A stretch of DNA of 64,000 nt. Source: Monarcha castaneiventris obscurior (taxonomy: Eukaryota; Chordata; Aves; Passeriformes; Monarchidae). The notes beneath the pieces were generated by a model. That model saw only the letters and a list, made by a program, of their open reading frames with translations. It did not search any database and was not told where the DNA came from. Position numbers and translations under genes: made by a program. Below are positions 53,001 through 64,000 of the stretch, one piece after another (the first letter of the stretch is position 1; each line of letters opens with the position of its first letter). Location of the stretch: contig JAMPIT010000417.1 in assembly GCA_026261815.1 (NCBI GenBank), forward strand, positions 3,567,501 to 3,631,500, in the 5' to 3' direction.

Positions 53001-55472
53001 CCTGCCACATGGTTAATTTAAGAAAGGTGCTGGCAGACTGATGGACTCATTTTTAGCTTTCCTCTAACACAAATAATCAATATCTGCCCCCTGTACCCTT
53101 GGTCAAAAGATCTGGTGGTCTCCACAACTGTAAGACATGGAGCCAAAGCACATAGAGATTTTCTTTTAGGTGCATTTCATTCTAAGGAAATAAAATTGCT
53201 TCTGTCCTCTGTATTTGGTACAGAGTTTAAGATCCTCAAGAGAGATTAAAGGCAAGAAGAATTACTGTGTATTCCAGAGGAGCAAATACCAGGAATGACA
53301 CATGAGAGAAAAGAGTCTCCAGATAAACTTCAGCTAATCAACCTCCAGAACTAGTAACAAAATGAAAGAAAAGAAATAAGAAAGAGACAGAGAGGAAGTG
53401 AGAAAGAAAAGTCAAAACTTAACTCAAAACTACATGCACAGCAGTCAGCAAAGGGGAACTCAGAAGGTAGACCATGCCTAGCACTGAGAAACCAGGTAAA
53501 TACTTTTGCAGGTTAAGTTCACAGGATGAATAAAAATACCAAAAATTATTAGAAGGTAAAAAAAAGCATATGCAAATACATGGAAACGCAAGACACTTAT
53601 ACTTAGCTTCTAGACCTCTCACGCTGTGTAATTTAAGATTTGTTTCAGCTGCCTAAGCATCAGGACTCTACAGCTGTCTGAGAAGCTCAGTGATATCCCA
53701 CCTGAACTAGAGCTGCTAATCATGAAGGGTCTGGCTGCCTCTAGTCCTCAGCAGAATCTGTCAGCCTTGTCTAGATCTCCTGGATTCCCTATGGTATTTC
53801 AATTGGTACTAGACACCTATATTTAAGCGACTGACTTGATCTGTTGAACATTGTGTTAGTAGGTATTTTGAGAATTAGTGCCTCTTACATCAAATGTATA
53901 AGAGTTTTAAATCCCACCCTGCAGTCACTCTATGCCTCAGTTTCCCAACAGCGAAAAAGAGAGAATTAAAAAAAAAACCCAAACCACTTATGCAATACTT
54001 AGGTCATTAGGCAATGGAAGCCACAGAAGCACTTGGAGGGGTAGAGATGCATGTCTTTTAAAAGCAGCAATGAAAGCCTAGGGTCTAATACAAATATTAA
54101 CTGTTGATAGTGAATAGTACTCTAGAATGTCAAAGATATAATAAAATGCTTCATATTTTTCTGTTAACTCGCTTTGAATGCTGGTCCCTGTTTCTGTCAT
54201 AGTGTGCTTTATAAATCTTTTTAAGAGACTTTTTTTCATCAAACTGTAATCGTAAGTGTTAAAAATTCAGAATATCTTAAATGATTAGGACAATCTACAA
54301 ATAGATAGTCATATGCAGTCCTTAATCAGAACTAGTGCCCACTGGGCAGTGATTTGATGGAACTGTTTTTATCTCTGTGAATCCAGAATGGAGTCTTTGA
54401 TGAAGTTTTACAGTTGTAGAAAGCTGCATGAGAGCTTTTAGTGACCTTGCACATTTATATATTTAGATCTGTTTCTCTGGAAGTCAACATTTTTTTTTTT
54501 TCAGCATACTAAGTGATGTAGGCCTGCAAGTCTGCATGAAATTACAGCTTGTCCCAGGGATATCCATTGCACCTATGCATCAAAAAGATTCATAAGTTTT
54601 ATTATTGTTTATATCTCATTCATATACTGCGATTTATGACTGATCTTATTGTTTTCTTGAATTTTGGAATTGGTTTACCTGAAAAATAGCCTTCACATTA
54701 AGAAACTGCAGTATCATCTGCATCTTCAAATATAGAATATCTGCATAAAGTCATTACACATTTTTACATCTGAAGGACACTGCAGCCTATTACACAACAA
54801 ATTATCAAAGTTAATGATGATTGCGTTTCCATATACATATTCAAGTGTCATACTACTACAAGCACACGTGAACCAAGTCTTAGGACTGAATCTGCCCAGG
54901 GCCTACTAAATATGATGGAAGTGTCATTCCTGCACGACACTAACAGTGCAGGAAATGCACTTGCTATGTGTGCAAACATGCTGTAAGTAGAAATAAAGTA
55001 TTCCAGGAAAAAACACCAGTTTTTGCAATACTATGTTTCAATGTATTTTTAAAACATAAATATTGATAAAGGAATGGAAAATATTTATACTGTAAAGTTA
55101 ATAGGAATCCAGCTGTTTCTTCATATAAAGTCCACATACTGCAGGTAAGATAAACAAATCTTCCTAATTCTAACTACAGTCTAGCGAATAACTTTCTAAT
55201 GCCCAAGGGAGACTAAACACAAGGAGTTAATTTCCATGATCTAATGAATGATTAACCATGAAATCTTTTTATCAGAAAATCGCCTTTTTATTAAAATGCT
55301 AATTTAATTAATAGAATTTTGCTGTTGAGAGTAGTATATATAGGATCTACTTGTTCTCAGATGTATGTTATTCCATGGACATTAATTACAACATTGTGAT
55401 ATTCCCTCTTCTGTTCTGAACAGCTAGTAAGACCTGTACTACTAAATCATACTTAATAGGAGTGTGATGGTT

Positions 55473-55486
55473 GTTGCTTAGGCAAC
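55473..55486. promoter_or_regulatory. Candidate near-palindromic RFX X-box
   Basis: GTTGCTTAGGCAAC has one perfect half-site (GGCAAC) and one with a single change (GTTGCT for GTTGCC), with a 2-base TA spacer. It is 2.4 kb inside the intron that follows the short-isoform exon. Confidence 0.4.
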
Positions 55487-57884
55487 AGAATGAATAAATG
55501 CAGGTCAGAATGTGCTTCCAGAAAAACAAAAGCAGGAATATAGAACAGAATGAATAAGAAATATGTCCTAACTGATTTTTACTGCATTGAACTATTAGAT
55601 TTCTTCGATGTAAAGTAGCTAACCTATCTGAAACATTTAAGTTAATAAGATTTTAAACTCTATTTTAATATGTATACCACTGTAATAAAGGTAAAGCTGT
55701 TCTGTCCTATTAAGGAAAACTACAACATACTAAGTTTGGAATAATTTGAATTTTTCTCTTAGCATAGCAGATGCTTCTTCTCTCATTTTCCTATATACTT
55801 TCTGAGTTTCATTTTCCCTTTAACATTTTGGCTAGGAAGGAAAATAGCTTTTAAAACACTCATTTAAATTTTTCAAGAGAGGCTTTTCTTACATAATGCT
55901 GATGTATTCAAAGGATTGATATAAAAAGAAATCGATGTTTTATTTCCAATAAAATATAGAAAATATTCAATTTCTGGTACAGACAAAAACTGAAATATGC
56001 AAAAGCAGGATGAACAGTGAAATCAATACATTGGAAATTATAAAACTAATGAAATTATACCTTTTTTTATTACTATACAATTTCCCAGCCCTTTTTTTGT
56101 TATTGGATTCATGAGACTAATATTCCACTCCCATATGCATGCTACCCCAGCTAATATTAGGAGTAATTATGTATTTTATCTGTAACATATCAGAAAAGGC
56201 TGAAAATGACCAGAAAACATTGGCTAACAAGTATGCAAGCAAAACTTAATCTGCCTGATACATTAAAAGTTTGATTTGTATATAGCATAATAAAATCTTT
56301 TATGTAATTTGTATGTTCATATAAGTACAGTAATAAGAGATGTAGGAAAGTCTAAGAAATTCCCTGAGAACATGGTTCAGGCCCCTCCAGAGCCAGGGTA
56401 TGACTGGAAAGCCCTCCAGGGCAGTTTATTTTACTTCTCTGGTGCTCATAATTTACGTGTGGTAGGTGTACCCCTCTGCATTTGTTATGCCTCCTACAGC
56501 CTCTTGTGAACAATTTCCTTTTGTAAGCTCTTTAAGACTAAATGATCATCTCCTTATGTAACCAATGCTACAACATTACAACATATATAAGAATATGTAG
56601 GTACATTTTGGGAAACTGCAGAATGAAACACTTTTTTTTTTCTTCCCCATATTGCTGGGCTGACAGCACAGCTTTGTTTTAACGAATCTTTAAAGGTATA
56701 GATTACAATGATTTTTACTATCTAAGCAAATGACCACATGGCAGCCATATAAAAACAGGAAGAAACCTCTACACTATTACAATGTGGAAATGGCAGAGAT
56801 ATGTGCCTTAATTTTTGGATCAGTAGCCCAAAGGCATGGAATGATGTTGGCAAAATAATTTAAAGAGGAAGAACAAAACTCATATGATGATTTTATAGCT
56901 GTAATATGCATGCCCTTTCACTCCTGTTTCTTATATGCCAGATACACATCACAAAAAGTTAGAATTGTTCCCAGATACACATGGATACTTAAAATATACT
57001 TAAAAGATATTTTAAAATACATTTTAAGCCCTGACACTTCTTAAGAAATGCAGTCAGGATTTTTGGAAGAGGTTCAAGCAAGAGGAATACTGAAGCAGGT
57101 AGAAAAGTGATTATATAACAGCCTTACAAGTAAGCTTCTCTCTTTACTGTCAATATTCATTTCGATGGAAAGTTTGTGCATGACAGGTCTGTTACTTTAC
57201 ACCACATGGTGATATTGTAAATCCTGAACTAACTGAAATTTCATTTCATTCAAATATTCCTGAAAAATGCCTAGAGTTAAAACATGAAAATGGAACAATT
57301 AATAGGAATCCATTACTTTTTCTCCCAGGGCATAAGTTTCAACAAGTGAATCCCATAGCCTGATTATCTAAGATGCAAGAATATTTAACCGAGACATCCA
57401 GAATTACTTGCAGAGAGAACATACTTCATTAAATAATTTTCTGTTATTAAAACACCTCTCAAGGCAAGAATGGCATTGTGTGCTCTTTAATTATCATTAC
57501 AAGTTAGTGTTGAAATAAAAGTAAGAATGTGATGCACTGCAGAAAGGGGTGTTTGCAGCTTTTTCATGCTATGAAAATCCTGCATCGGATTAAAAGAACT
57601 GTGCATTTTTCTTTTTTAATCCGAAGATCAATGAGGGAGAGAAAGAACCTTAATATTCAGTTTATATTTTACCAAATTTCAGGCTAGGCTATTTTATAAT
57701 GTGTACAGTCTGGAAGTTTATAAAAAGACAGTTTATATATTAATTCAGCTACATAGGAAAGTGAAACATGAAACAGATCTTAGTGCAATGCAGAATAGCT
57801 CTAAGGTTTTTATGAGCACGTAAGAGACAGACAAAAAAGGCAGCTACAGTGTATATACACAGCTATGCACAGAAGATTTCTTAC

Positions 57885-58085
57885 CATAAATTGAACATTG
57901 TCAAATCCATTAGCCAGCAAGTGGTTTTCATACTGAGGTAGCCCAATATTTTCCAACCATTGTCCCACTGTCTGGACAGGGCATCGGGGTCCTGTAGGAG
58001 GGTGAAGAGGGAGGCGTTTAAGCAACGAATAACCATCCACTGGATAATAGCGGTAGTCCTGGGCTGAGAGGTGGCATTGCCACAT
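57885..58085 (-). CDS. ANKS1B: ANKS1B (AIDA-1) exon: short-isoform N-terminus plus first part of SAM1
   Basis: Read on the minus strand, the ATG at 58085-58083 opens 67 codons beginning MWQCHLSAQDYRYYPVDGYS, which I recognise as the N-terminus of the short AIDA-1 isoforms of ANKS1B. From about residue 35 (CPVQTVGQWLENIGLPQYEN) it enters the first SAM domain and ends at FDNVQFM. The last codon is followed by a consensus donor (ATG|GTAAGA, GT at 57884-57883), phase 0, and the next exon resumes with GSNV. The open frame continues into the intron to 57810 but has no SAM similarity there. The protein is a brain-enriched postsynaptic scaffold, known to bind PSD-95 and the APP intracellular domain and to move to the nucleus after synaptic activity. 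SAM1 packs against SAM2. In the mammalian protein, as I remember it, two Met codons stand at the start; only one is seen here (preceded by ACG). The 5' UTR limit is not visible. Confidence 0.93.
57991..57993 (-). other. ANKS1B: Possible internal splice acceptor within the short-isoform first exon
   Basis: On the minus strand the coding sequence contains CTTCACCCTCCTACAG followed by GACCCCGATGC. This is a pyrimidine tract and CAG in the position of a 3' splice site (AG at 57993-57992, exon from 57991). Full-length transcripts from an upstream promoter could splice here and share the remaining 107 bp, which encode PRCPVQTVGQWL onward. The incoming exon would have to supply one base of the codon. 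The pyrimidine tract would then double as codons for LHPPT in the short isoform. This is inferred from the motif and from known ANKS1B isoforms; no upstream exon is visible here to confirm the phase. Confidence 0.4.
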
Positions 58086-58330
58086 CGTGTTCCTGGAAAA
58101 GTTGGTATCAAACGAGCCCGCCAGCTTGACAGATTAATGTTTTCAGCAAGCAGAAAAGTCAGAAGTAAAACATAGTTTTCAGGGCAGTATATAACGCAAG
58201 ATCTGATCGCAGCTCTACATTTCTTGGTTATTAATCTTTACTACAGACCAGTACGTCATACAGTAGGGAAAAAAAAAAAGCATATCAAGCTGTCAGCTAA
58301 GCTGTTCTCCGTTATATGTGATTGTTGGAA
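58086..58330 (-). promoter_or_regulatory. ANKS1B: Candidate internal promoter for the short AIDA-1 isoform
   Basis: The 245 bases before the MWQCHLSAQD start hold, on the minus strand, a TATA-like GTTATATAC at 58196-58188, about 105 bases before the ATG. A CRE-like TGACGTA lies at 58258-58252, about 60 bases farther upstream. Their order and spacing suit a CREB-responsive TATA promoter with a short 5' UTR. Short ANKS1B isoforms are known to arise from an internal promoter, which supports looking here, but no initiator or transcription start can be proven from sequence. An alternative is a start farther upstream, in the pyrimidine-rich stretch at 58380-58560. Confidence 0.35.
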
Positions 58331-61300
58331 TACTCCACAATGAGCAATGCACTGCCAGCAGCAAGAATTCTTTTTATCAAGTACTCCTACACTCATCAGT
58401 ATGCAGCTCCATGCTTCTTGCTCCCCCTCGCTCGCTCCCCTTCATTACCCAGCCTAGGCTACACCTCGCATTTTCAATAATAGCCATCAGATAAGGCAGA
58501 TTTTTTTTTGTCTGCAAGCTGTAAGCCTGCTGCTGCTGCTTCCTCCTACACACCCATCCAAGCGTCAATCTTGAATGATGAGAGCAGTCAAAACAAATGC
58601 AGAAAATAGCAAGATTCAAAAGCAACCTAGAGCACTTAAATCTGAATAGAATCTTCATACCAGTTATGCTTTACATATCTATTTGTTGTAGATTTTCACA
58701 TTTCACAAGACATTAAGAGATGCAATACTTAAAGCATAGCCCATGGCATGGTTAACTATGCCTTCCCTTTTCCCCTTTTAATGTACGATAAGTAGTGGTC
58801 TGCATCTCTGCTTATATAATAGCAAAACCCTTTAATGAATCAATAATGAATATATTTCACAGTTTCTCTCATGTAGTACAGCAAAAGACATACAAGGCAC
58901 AACAATTTTAGTCAAAGTAATTAGATTATCTGCATGATTTCTTCAACCGTAAAATATTATAAGACACAAGAAAACCTTCATGCCAACATATAATAATTCA
59001 ACTTGAAAAGGTCACCATTTCAAATGAATAATTAAAAGAATAAAATTGTAAGTTTATATCCTTTCTTACAAAAATGTGAATGATAGTAAGTAGACATATA
59101 AGATTCGCATAATTTCTAGAGAGGATTTAAATTTTATCAACTATAACTGGGAAAAAAAGATTATGAATTTTCAACGAGCGGAAAATTCATTTTCTGCATA
59201 AGAAACCAAATACCTCATGATGTGTTTTCTATCTATATTCCATCTTTGAGACAGTTTCTCTTGAGATGGAAATATTTTATTCCTTTTTTCTGAAAGGAAT
59301 GTTTACTAAACTTTTGTTTTTCATAACCGTATGAAAGGACTTAGCAAAAAAAGGCAGGAAATAGATATATTCAAGGTACAATTATAGAAGGAATCATCTC
59401 AGCGGTGCTTCATTTATTGAACATATTAATTACTTTTTTTTGTTTGTCTTATCCATTGTGAATCTCGAGCAATGACCATCTCTAAGGAGGAATTTAATTC
59501 CAGGCATGAGGAAATGATAGATTTTTTTCAAGGGGATAATATGGGACTGATGGTACTATGGCAGATAATTGTTTCATAGAAATCCAAACCTACAGTCTGA
59601 CCAACACATCATATTACAAAGTCTCTGCAAGTGCCACACAGAAGGTCCCTGAGCAGTCACAGAACAGATTGTAAATATAGCTGAATATTTAGAATCAACA
59701 ATATTTTAAGAGTTTCAACTCTAATCTGACTAGTCCTTGGACTAAAACTGGATGACCTTTCACTCTCATACTGATGCTTGGATTTGTGAAACATCTCATG
59801 CAAACCAAAGTCTATAATAATTTTGTAGAATAATTTTGATTGAGCCATAGAAGATCTTTCATGAGGTTGGAAAGTTGCCTAAGGTCTCTTATAAGATCTT
59901 CTGTTATTCTAGGTATTCTTACTGATAAATTTACTACACAAACTATGAAAGGTTCATTAGGTCTTCAAAAAGAATACTGAACATTCACCAGGCACTGGTA
60001 AATCTGTTGCTGGAGAAACTATTAGGAGTTTTCTAACTGCTAAATGTACTTCAAATAAATGACTGGATGATTAATTTCTTCTTGGAGAAAGTAGGTATAC
60101 CAAACTGATAGGAAATCCAGGACTCATGGAGATACAAATGCATTTGTTCACGCATTTGGAAATCATCCCTATTTTGCAAAGTTTTCTCTACTATGAATCA
60201 ATATCTTTGTATATAGATAGATCATAATCCCTTCAGGACTGTGCCCAGTCAGCAGCATGAAGAAGGATAGGCTATGTTGAGTTGAAATATAAAGGACTTA
60301 TGAGTAGGAAAATTCAAAAGGCTGGGCAAGATCCTCAGGGGCAAATTGAGAACAAAGTTATCTTAAGATGAGAGTTATATCCTTTCTGAATTTTTCCTAG
60401 GTGACTGAGAATTAATAAACTTCTTTGAAAAGGATTCCTGATTTTGTCATCCCCTTTCCCCTGTAAGCAGAAAAATTTATATCAGAAAGATCTAGTGAAG
60501 CATAATCCCTTTGAACGGATTATGCATGACTGGCTCCTATATTTCCTATAAATGCAGAGACACAATGTCTCTACATTGTGTTCCCCAATATCAAAAATTT
60601 TCTGCCCACAAAAAGGCACACACAATAATCGATACACTACTTTCATGGTCAAACTGCTTCTTCCTTACCTTACTAAAAAGAGCATGGAAGCTATGCTGCC
60701 AGTGATGAGGAGTGCTTGGCTCAATGCCTAGCAACAGTGTAGGCAAAATTCAGTTGCTGAGTGGCTCCCCAGACACATTTCCTCACGTAGCTCTTGGTAC
60801 TGTGTCTAACTATCTCCATGGCTCCGGCACTGGATGATTATAGCACTGCTGGTCCCACTGTGCACTCTCCTCCAACTCTGTCCTTTGCCAGTATAACTAC
60901 ATGTCTGAACCCATCAACACAACATAAGGTTGCTCAGCGAGGGGAAAGAAAATAAGGAGAAACAGTCAGCTGGCTGTCTGGTCCTCATCCCTGACTATTG
61001 TCTCATTGCTAAAGTATCCTGTTACCTGCAAGTTTTCTTCCTTCCTTCTCCCACCAGTGGTTGTAGCAAGGCAAAGGCAATGGCAAAGGCAGGCATAGAA
61101 CAGGGCCAGGACTGTTTGGGTTAGGGAACTTGCAGCTCTTTAAGATCTCCAGATCTTTAGCCAATTCAGGTGTCTTACCTCAGTGGGGTTGCTTGGGCAG
61201 TTTTTCTGAGCCAGTGCAATGGGAACCTGGAGCAGATGTTCCTGCTTTGAGACTAAAAGGCAATCTTTTTATTTTTTTAAGTCTTTGACTCAGTGCCAGC

Positions 61301-64000
61301 CCCACCAGTGTGCTGCTGCAGGCAGTGCCTACACTTTGCCTGCGCCTAAAGCTGGCGCCAACATTGAAAACCACTGTGCAGACTGTATGAGATGCCCTCA
61401 CCTCAACATACTTACACACTACCATGCTTTCCTGTCATTTCAAAGGACATAAATTCCATGATAATCCTTCTGTGATACCACAGTCAGAAAAGATGTACCC
61501 ATTCCTACATGGGAAAACTGACACATAAGTCTCTTACAGAGACAGCAGTACTTGGCTCTTTCTTCTCCAAGGCAACAGAAGAAGCACACTGAAGTGATGT
61601 CTGCAAGAAAGATGCCATCTGGTATGCTATACGATAATTTCTACAAGACATCTTGTTCCCAATGGGATTCAGAATATGTTTATTGTGGGGTTTGGAACTG
61701 ACTGAATCTGTGATATCAGAGGGCACATGATTTCAAACATGTTGCAAGGCAGGTCTGCTCTAAACGCTAAGTAATATAAGGTCCTCTCGATTTTATTTTT
61801 TCTATTGTTAATTATATGAATTTTTCTTGATGTTTCTTTTTTTGTTTTTTGACTGAGGAGGAGGAGAAGAAACTGCAGTGATTATTTGTAGAGGAGGTGT
61901 TCCCCAAGTCATTATAAATAAACTATTTTAAACAATTCTTTTTTGGTACCTAAATACCTGTTAAACATTGATAACACTTCTGACGTTAAGGAATCAAAAA
62001 GTGGAGGATTTTAGTAGCTACTAGTAGTGACCAAAACATTTCTGTGTAGAGAATATGAAAGAATGAATCATTTAGCAAAGCTGGAGAAGAAATTGATGCT
62101 AAAGTAAGTACTAAAAACTTTTTTTTTTAATTAAAGATTTCAGCCTTGTCCAAAGCTAAATGGGGTATTATTTTTCTCTTTATATTAATTAATTCAGGCA
62201 GATAAAAAAGTTACCTGTCTACACTATGACAGAACGTGTGTGACAGCAGTTATCATGGCAGGGTGTTCTAGTGAATAAACTAACCTAATGCATGTACTCC
62301 TGAGAGGAGGTAAGGATATCTAGGAACAGGATGTTGTATGAAAAAAACTATGCCTAACATCCAGCAGACCACTATAAATAAAGTTTATTATGGGAGAAGC
62401 ATACTAGGTTCCAAGAAGTGTGTGCAGGATTCTGCTTTATCTTACCCATTTCAGTTATACTGTAAGGCAACTCCAAAGGCTTAGAGATTTAAAATTATCT
62501 TTTCCATAAAACTCTGAAAAAAATGGACACCTTACATAAAATCTGTAACTTCTGTCAGCAGCCTGGCTCTTTGGATGATGATGGCACTGTGGATGATAAT
62601 ATTTGGTGATGCTGAATATTTCTCTGAAAATGCTTTTAGAGACATGTTTCATGGCATATAAAGAAACAAAACAAAATCAACAGGGACAGCTTGAATTTAA
62701 GTAACACTATCTAGTATCTGTGATCTAAAGGTTACATTCCATTGCTTATGTGTAGCTCAGAACTCACAAAAATAGCTCTCAGATCAAAGCTAATCAAGCT
62801 AATAGAAAAACCCTCAGTGACTAGCAAAACCATCCTCACAGTTCCTTTCTGATTTTTTTACCAGTACTGATTATAACTCTACATTACCACTATGTAAGTA
62901 CATATTACCATTATGTAAGTACTGTATCTATAATAACTATAACCTCAAAGTCAACAAGGAAAATTCATTTTACTTGATAGATGATTTGTCAACAGTGACC
63001 TGTACTTTGTGAACTGCACTGGCTCTTCTACGAGTTTGCATTTCTGACTGTTGATGTATTATTTACCCAGAAAGAGCTCAGTCAAAGCACTTCACTATAT
63101 CATGAAACATACATTTATCACAGACATTTCAAAGTTAGAATATTTTTCATGTTTAGTTGATTGCTTTGACAACTTTAATTTAGCCTCCTTCAGAACGCAT
63201 GCTGTTCAGTCAATGAGGAGCAGATCTTATTGAAAATTAAAATACCTGTTTTCTAGAGCACAGCCACTGGACAGGGACGATTTTCTATTTTAAATTAATA
63301 GATTTGGGAGATCGTTTCTTTCTAAAGACATCGGAATAATCAAACTCTATTATATAGCATTGCAACACTCACGACTTCAGTCAGATGTATATCCCTGGCT
63401 TACAGAACAGAAATACAAGATGCAAACTACCGAATCACAAGAACTAGTTAAGAACAGATGGATTTTTCACTGCAAGACCACAGGATCAACTGCATTGGAT
63501 CAGAACACAGCTTTATCTAGATCATCGTTCATCAGCTTTGATCACAGTGACAACTATTAGATGATTACAGAAAAGCATAAGAATAAGATGGACATCCAGT
63601 GATCCTTTCCTAGCATTTTCCGAGTTTCCAGCAATTTGCAGCTAAACGTCTTGCTGAAAGAGAAAGTGCCTTATGCTTAATTGTAATTCATGTATTTTTC
63701 TGATAGTTTGGTGGTTGATGAAAAATGGTCTAAGAAAGAGTCATCCTTATTCTGACTTCAATAGAAGTTAATAATATTTTCTGAAAACAGGAGTTACTGT
63801 CTCACAGCAATTTCTGTCCTTGTCTTGGGAAGTTTTACGGGATAATAGTAACACTACACTCACCACCTATGAGTAATCATTTTCACTTCTTTCGTCTAGT
63901 AAGAAAAAAAAAACCTTGAAAATTTACATGACACCATGACCAACCAAAATATTTTACTTAATTCAGTAAAAATTTTAGACTACTGTTAAAAGCTAGTACA
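58331..64000. other. Upstream intergenic/intronic sequence of ANKS1B, no gene seen
   Basis: Probably an intron of the full-length gene lying upstream of the short-isoform exon. 58380-58560 is richer in C and T on the plus strand, has a (CTG)4-5 run at 58527-58540 and a T-run at about 58500-58509, and could be 5' UTR or proximal promoter. 60700-61450 is somewhat GC-richer. A 21-bp unit is repeated at 62883-62923. Scattered ORFs of 60-93 codons show no domain or splice context. Confidence 0.6.
62883..62923. repeat. 21-bp tandem duplication
   Basis: ATTACCACTATGTAAGTAC at 62883 is followed 21 bases later by ATTACCATTATGTAAGTAC, with one difference. Confidence 0.9.

Larger units (their letters stand above)
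30735..57884 (-). other. ANKS1B: ANKS1B intron splitting SAM1 (27,150 bp)
   Basis: Bounded by GTAAGA at 57884 and TTTTTAG at 30735. It holds the CR1 copies at 37.7-38.6 and 41.7-42.3 kb, the 91-bp duplication, several microsatellites and candidate regulatory motifs listed separately. 30740-37600, 42300-55400 and 55500-57880 are otherwise AT-rich unique sequence. 49060-50280 is notably T-rich on the plus strand without an identifiable element. 53357-53412 is an almost pure purine tract. No nested gene or tRNA is recognised. Confidence 0.85.

Noticed and set aside
57810..57884. In-frame extension of the SAM1 exon ORF
   Set aside because: It follows a consensus GTAAGA donor, and the SAM fold continues at 30734 instead.
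1..64000. Bacterial-type systems (CRISPR, operons, toxin-antitoxin, phage)
   Set aside because: Spliced exons, CR1 elements and long AT-rich introns show this is vertebrate nuclear DNA.

Overview
This is a vertebrate nuclear window, most likely from a bird. It is AT-rich with few CpGs. Its only recognisable interspersed repeats are CR1 LINE fragments, some ending in the typical ATTCTATG-type tail. Unrelated short ORFs are scattered on both strands, as expected by chance. There is no operon, phage, CRISPR array or bacterial gene. CR1 plus low repeat density points to a bird; a crocodilian or turtle cannot be excluded from this window alone.

The only gene I can support is part of ANKS1B (AIDA-1, ankyrin repeat and SAM domain protein 1B), on the minus strand. 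Read 5' to 3' it has three coding exons: 58085-57885 (short-isoform N-terminus and first part of SAM1), 30734-30636 (rest of SAM1) and 20324-20172 (SAM-linker and most of SAM2). They join in phase 0 through introns of 27,150 and 10,311 bp. A third intron starts at 20171 and runs off the left end. The exon completing SAM2 (expected to hold the GHRKR-type nuclear localisation motif), the PTB domain and the ankyrin-repeat exons were not found and should lie outside.

Layout from left to right: 1-20171, intron after the SAM2 exon, with simple repeats and a CR1 copy at 17.1-17.6 kb. 20172-20324, SAM2 exon. 20325-30635, intron with two GC-richer patches near 23 and 25 kb. 30636-30734, second SAM1 exon with a weak donor. 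30735-57884, a large intron with a 0.9-kb CR1 at 37.7-38.6 kb, a 91-bp tandem duplication at 39.9-40.1 kb, a CpG-dense patch with an RFX X-box at 40.8 kb, two tail-to-tail CR1 pieces at 41.7-42.3 kb and another X-box-like site at 55.5 kb. 57885-58085, the exon starting MWQCHLSAQD. 58086-64000, sequence upstream of the short-isoform start, presumably its internal promoter within an intron of the full-length gene.

The most interesting points are regulatory. They are the candidate TATA/CRE arrangement before the short-isoform start, a possible splice acceptor inside that first exon, an RE1/NRSF-like site inside CR1, and the X-box sites. All are motif readings from sequence alone. I found no convincing new protein-coding system.
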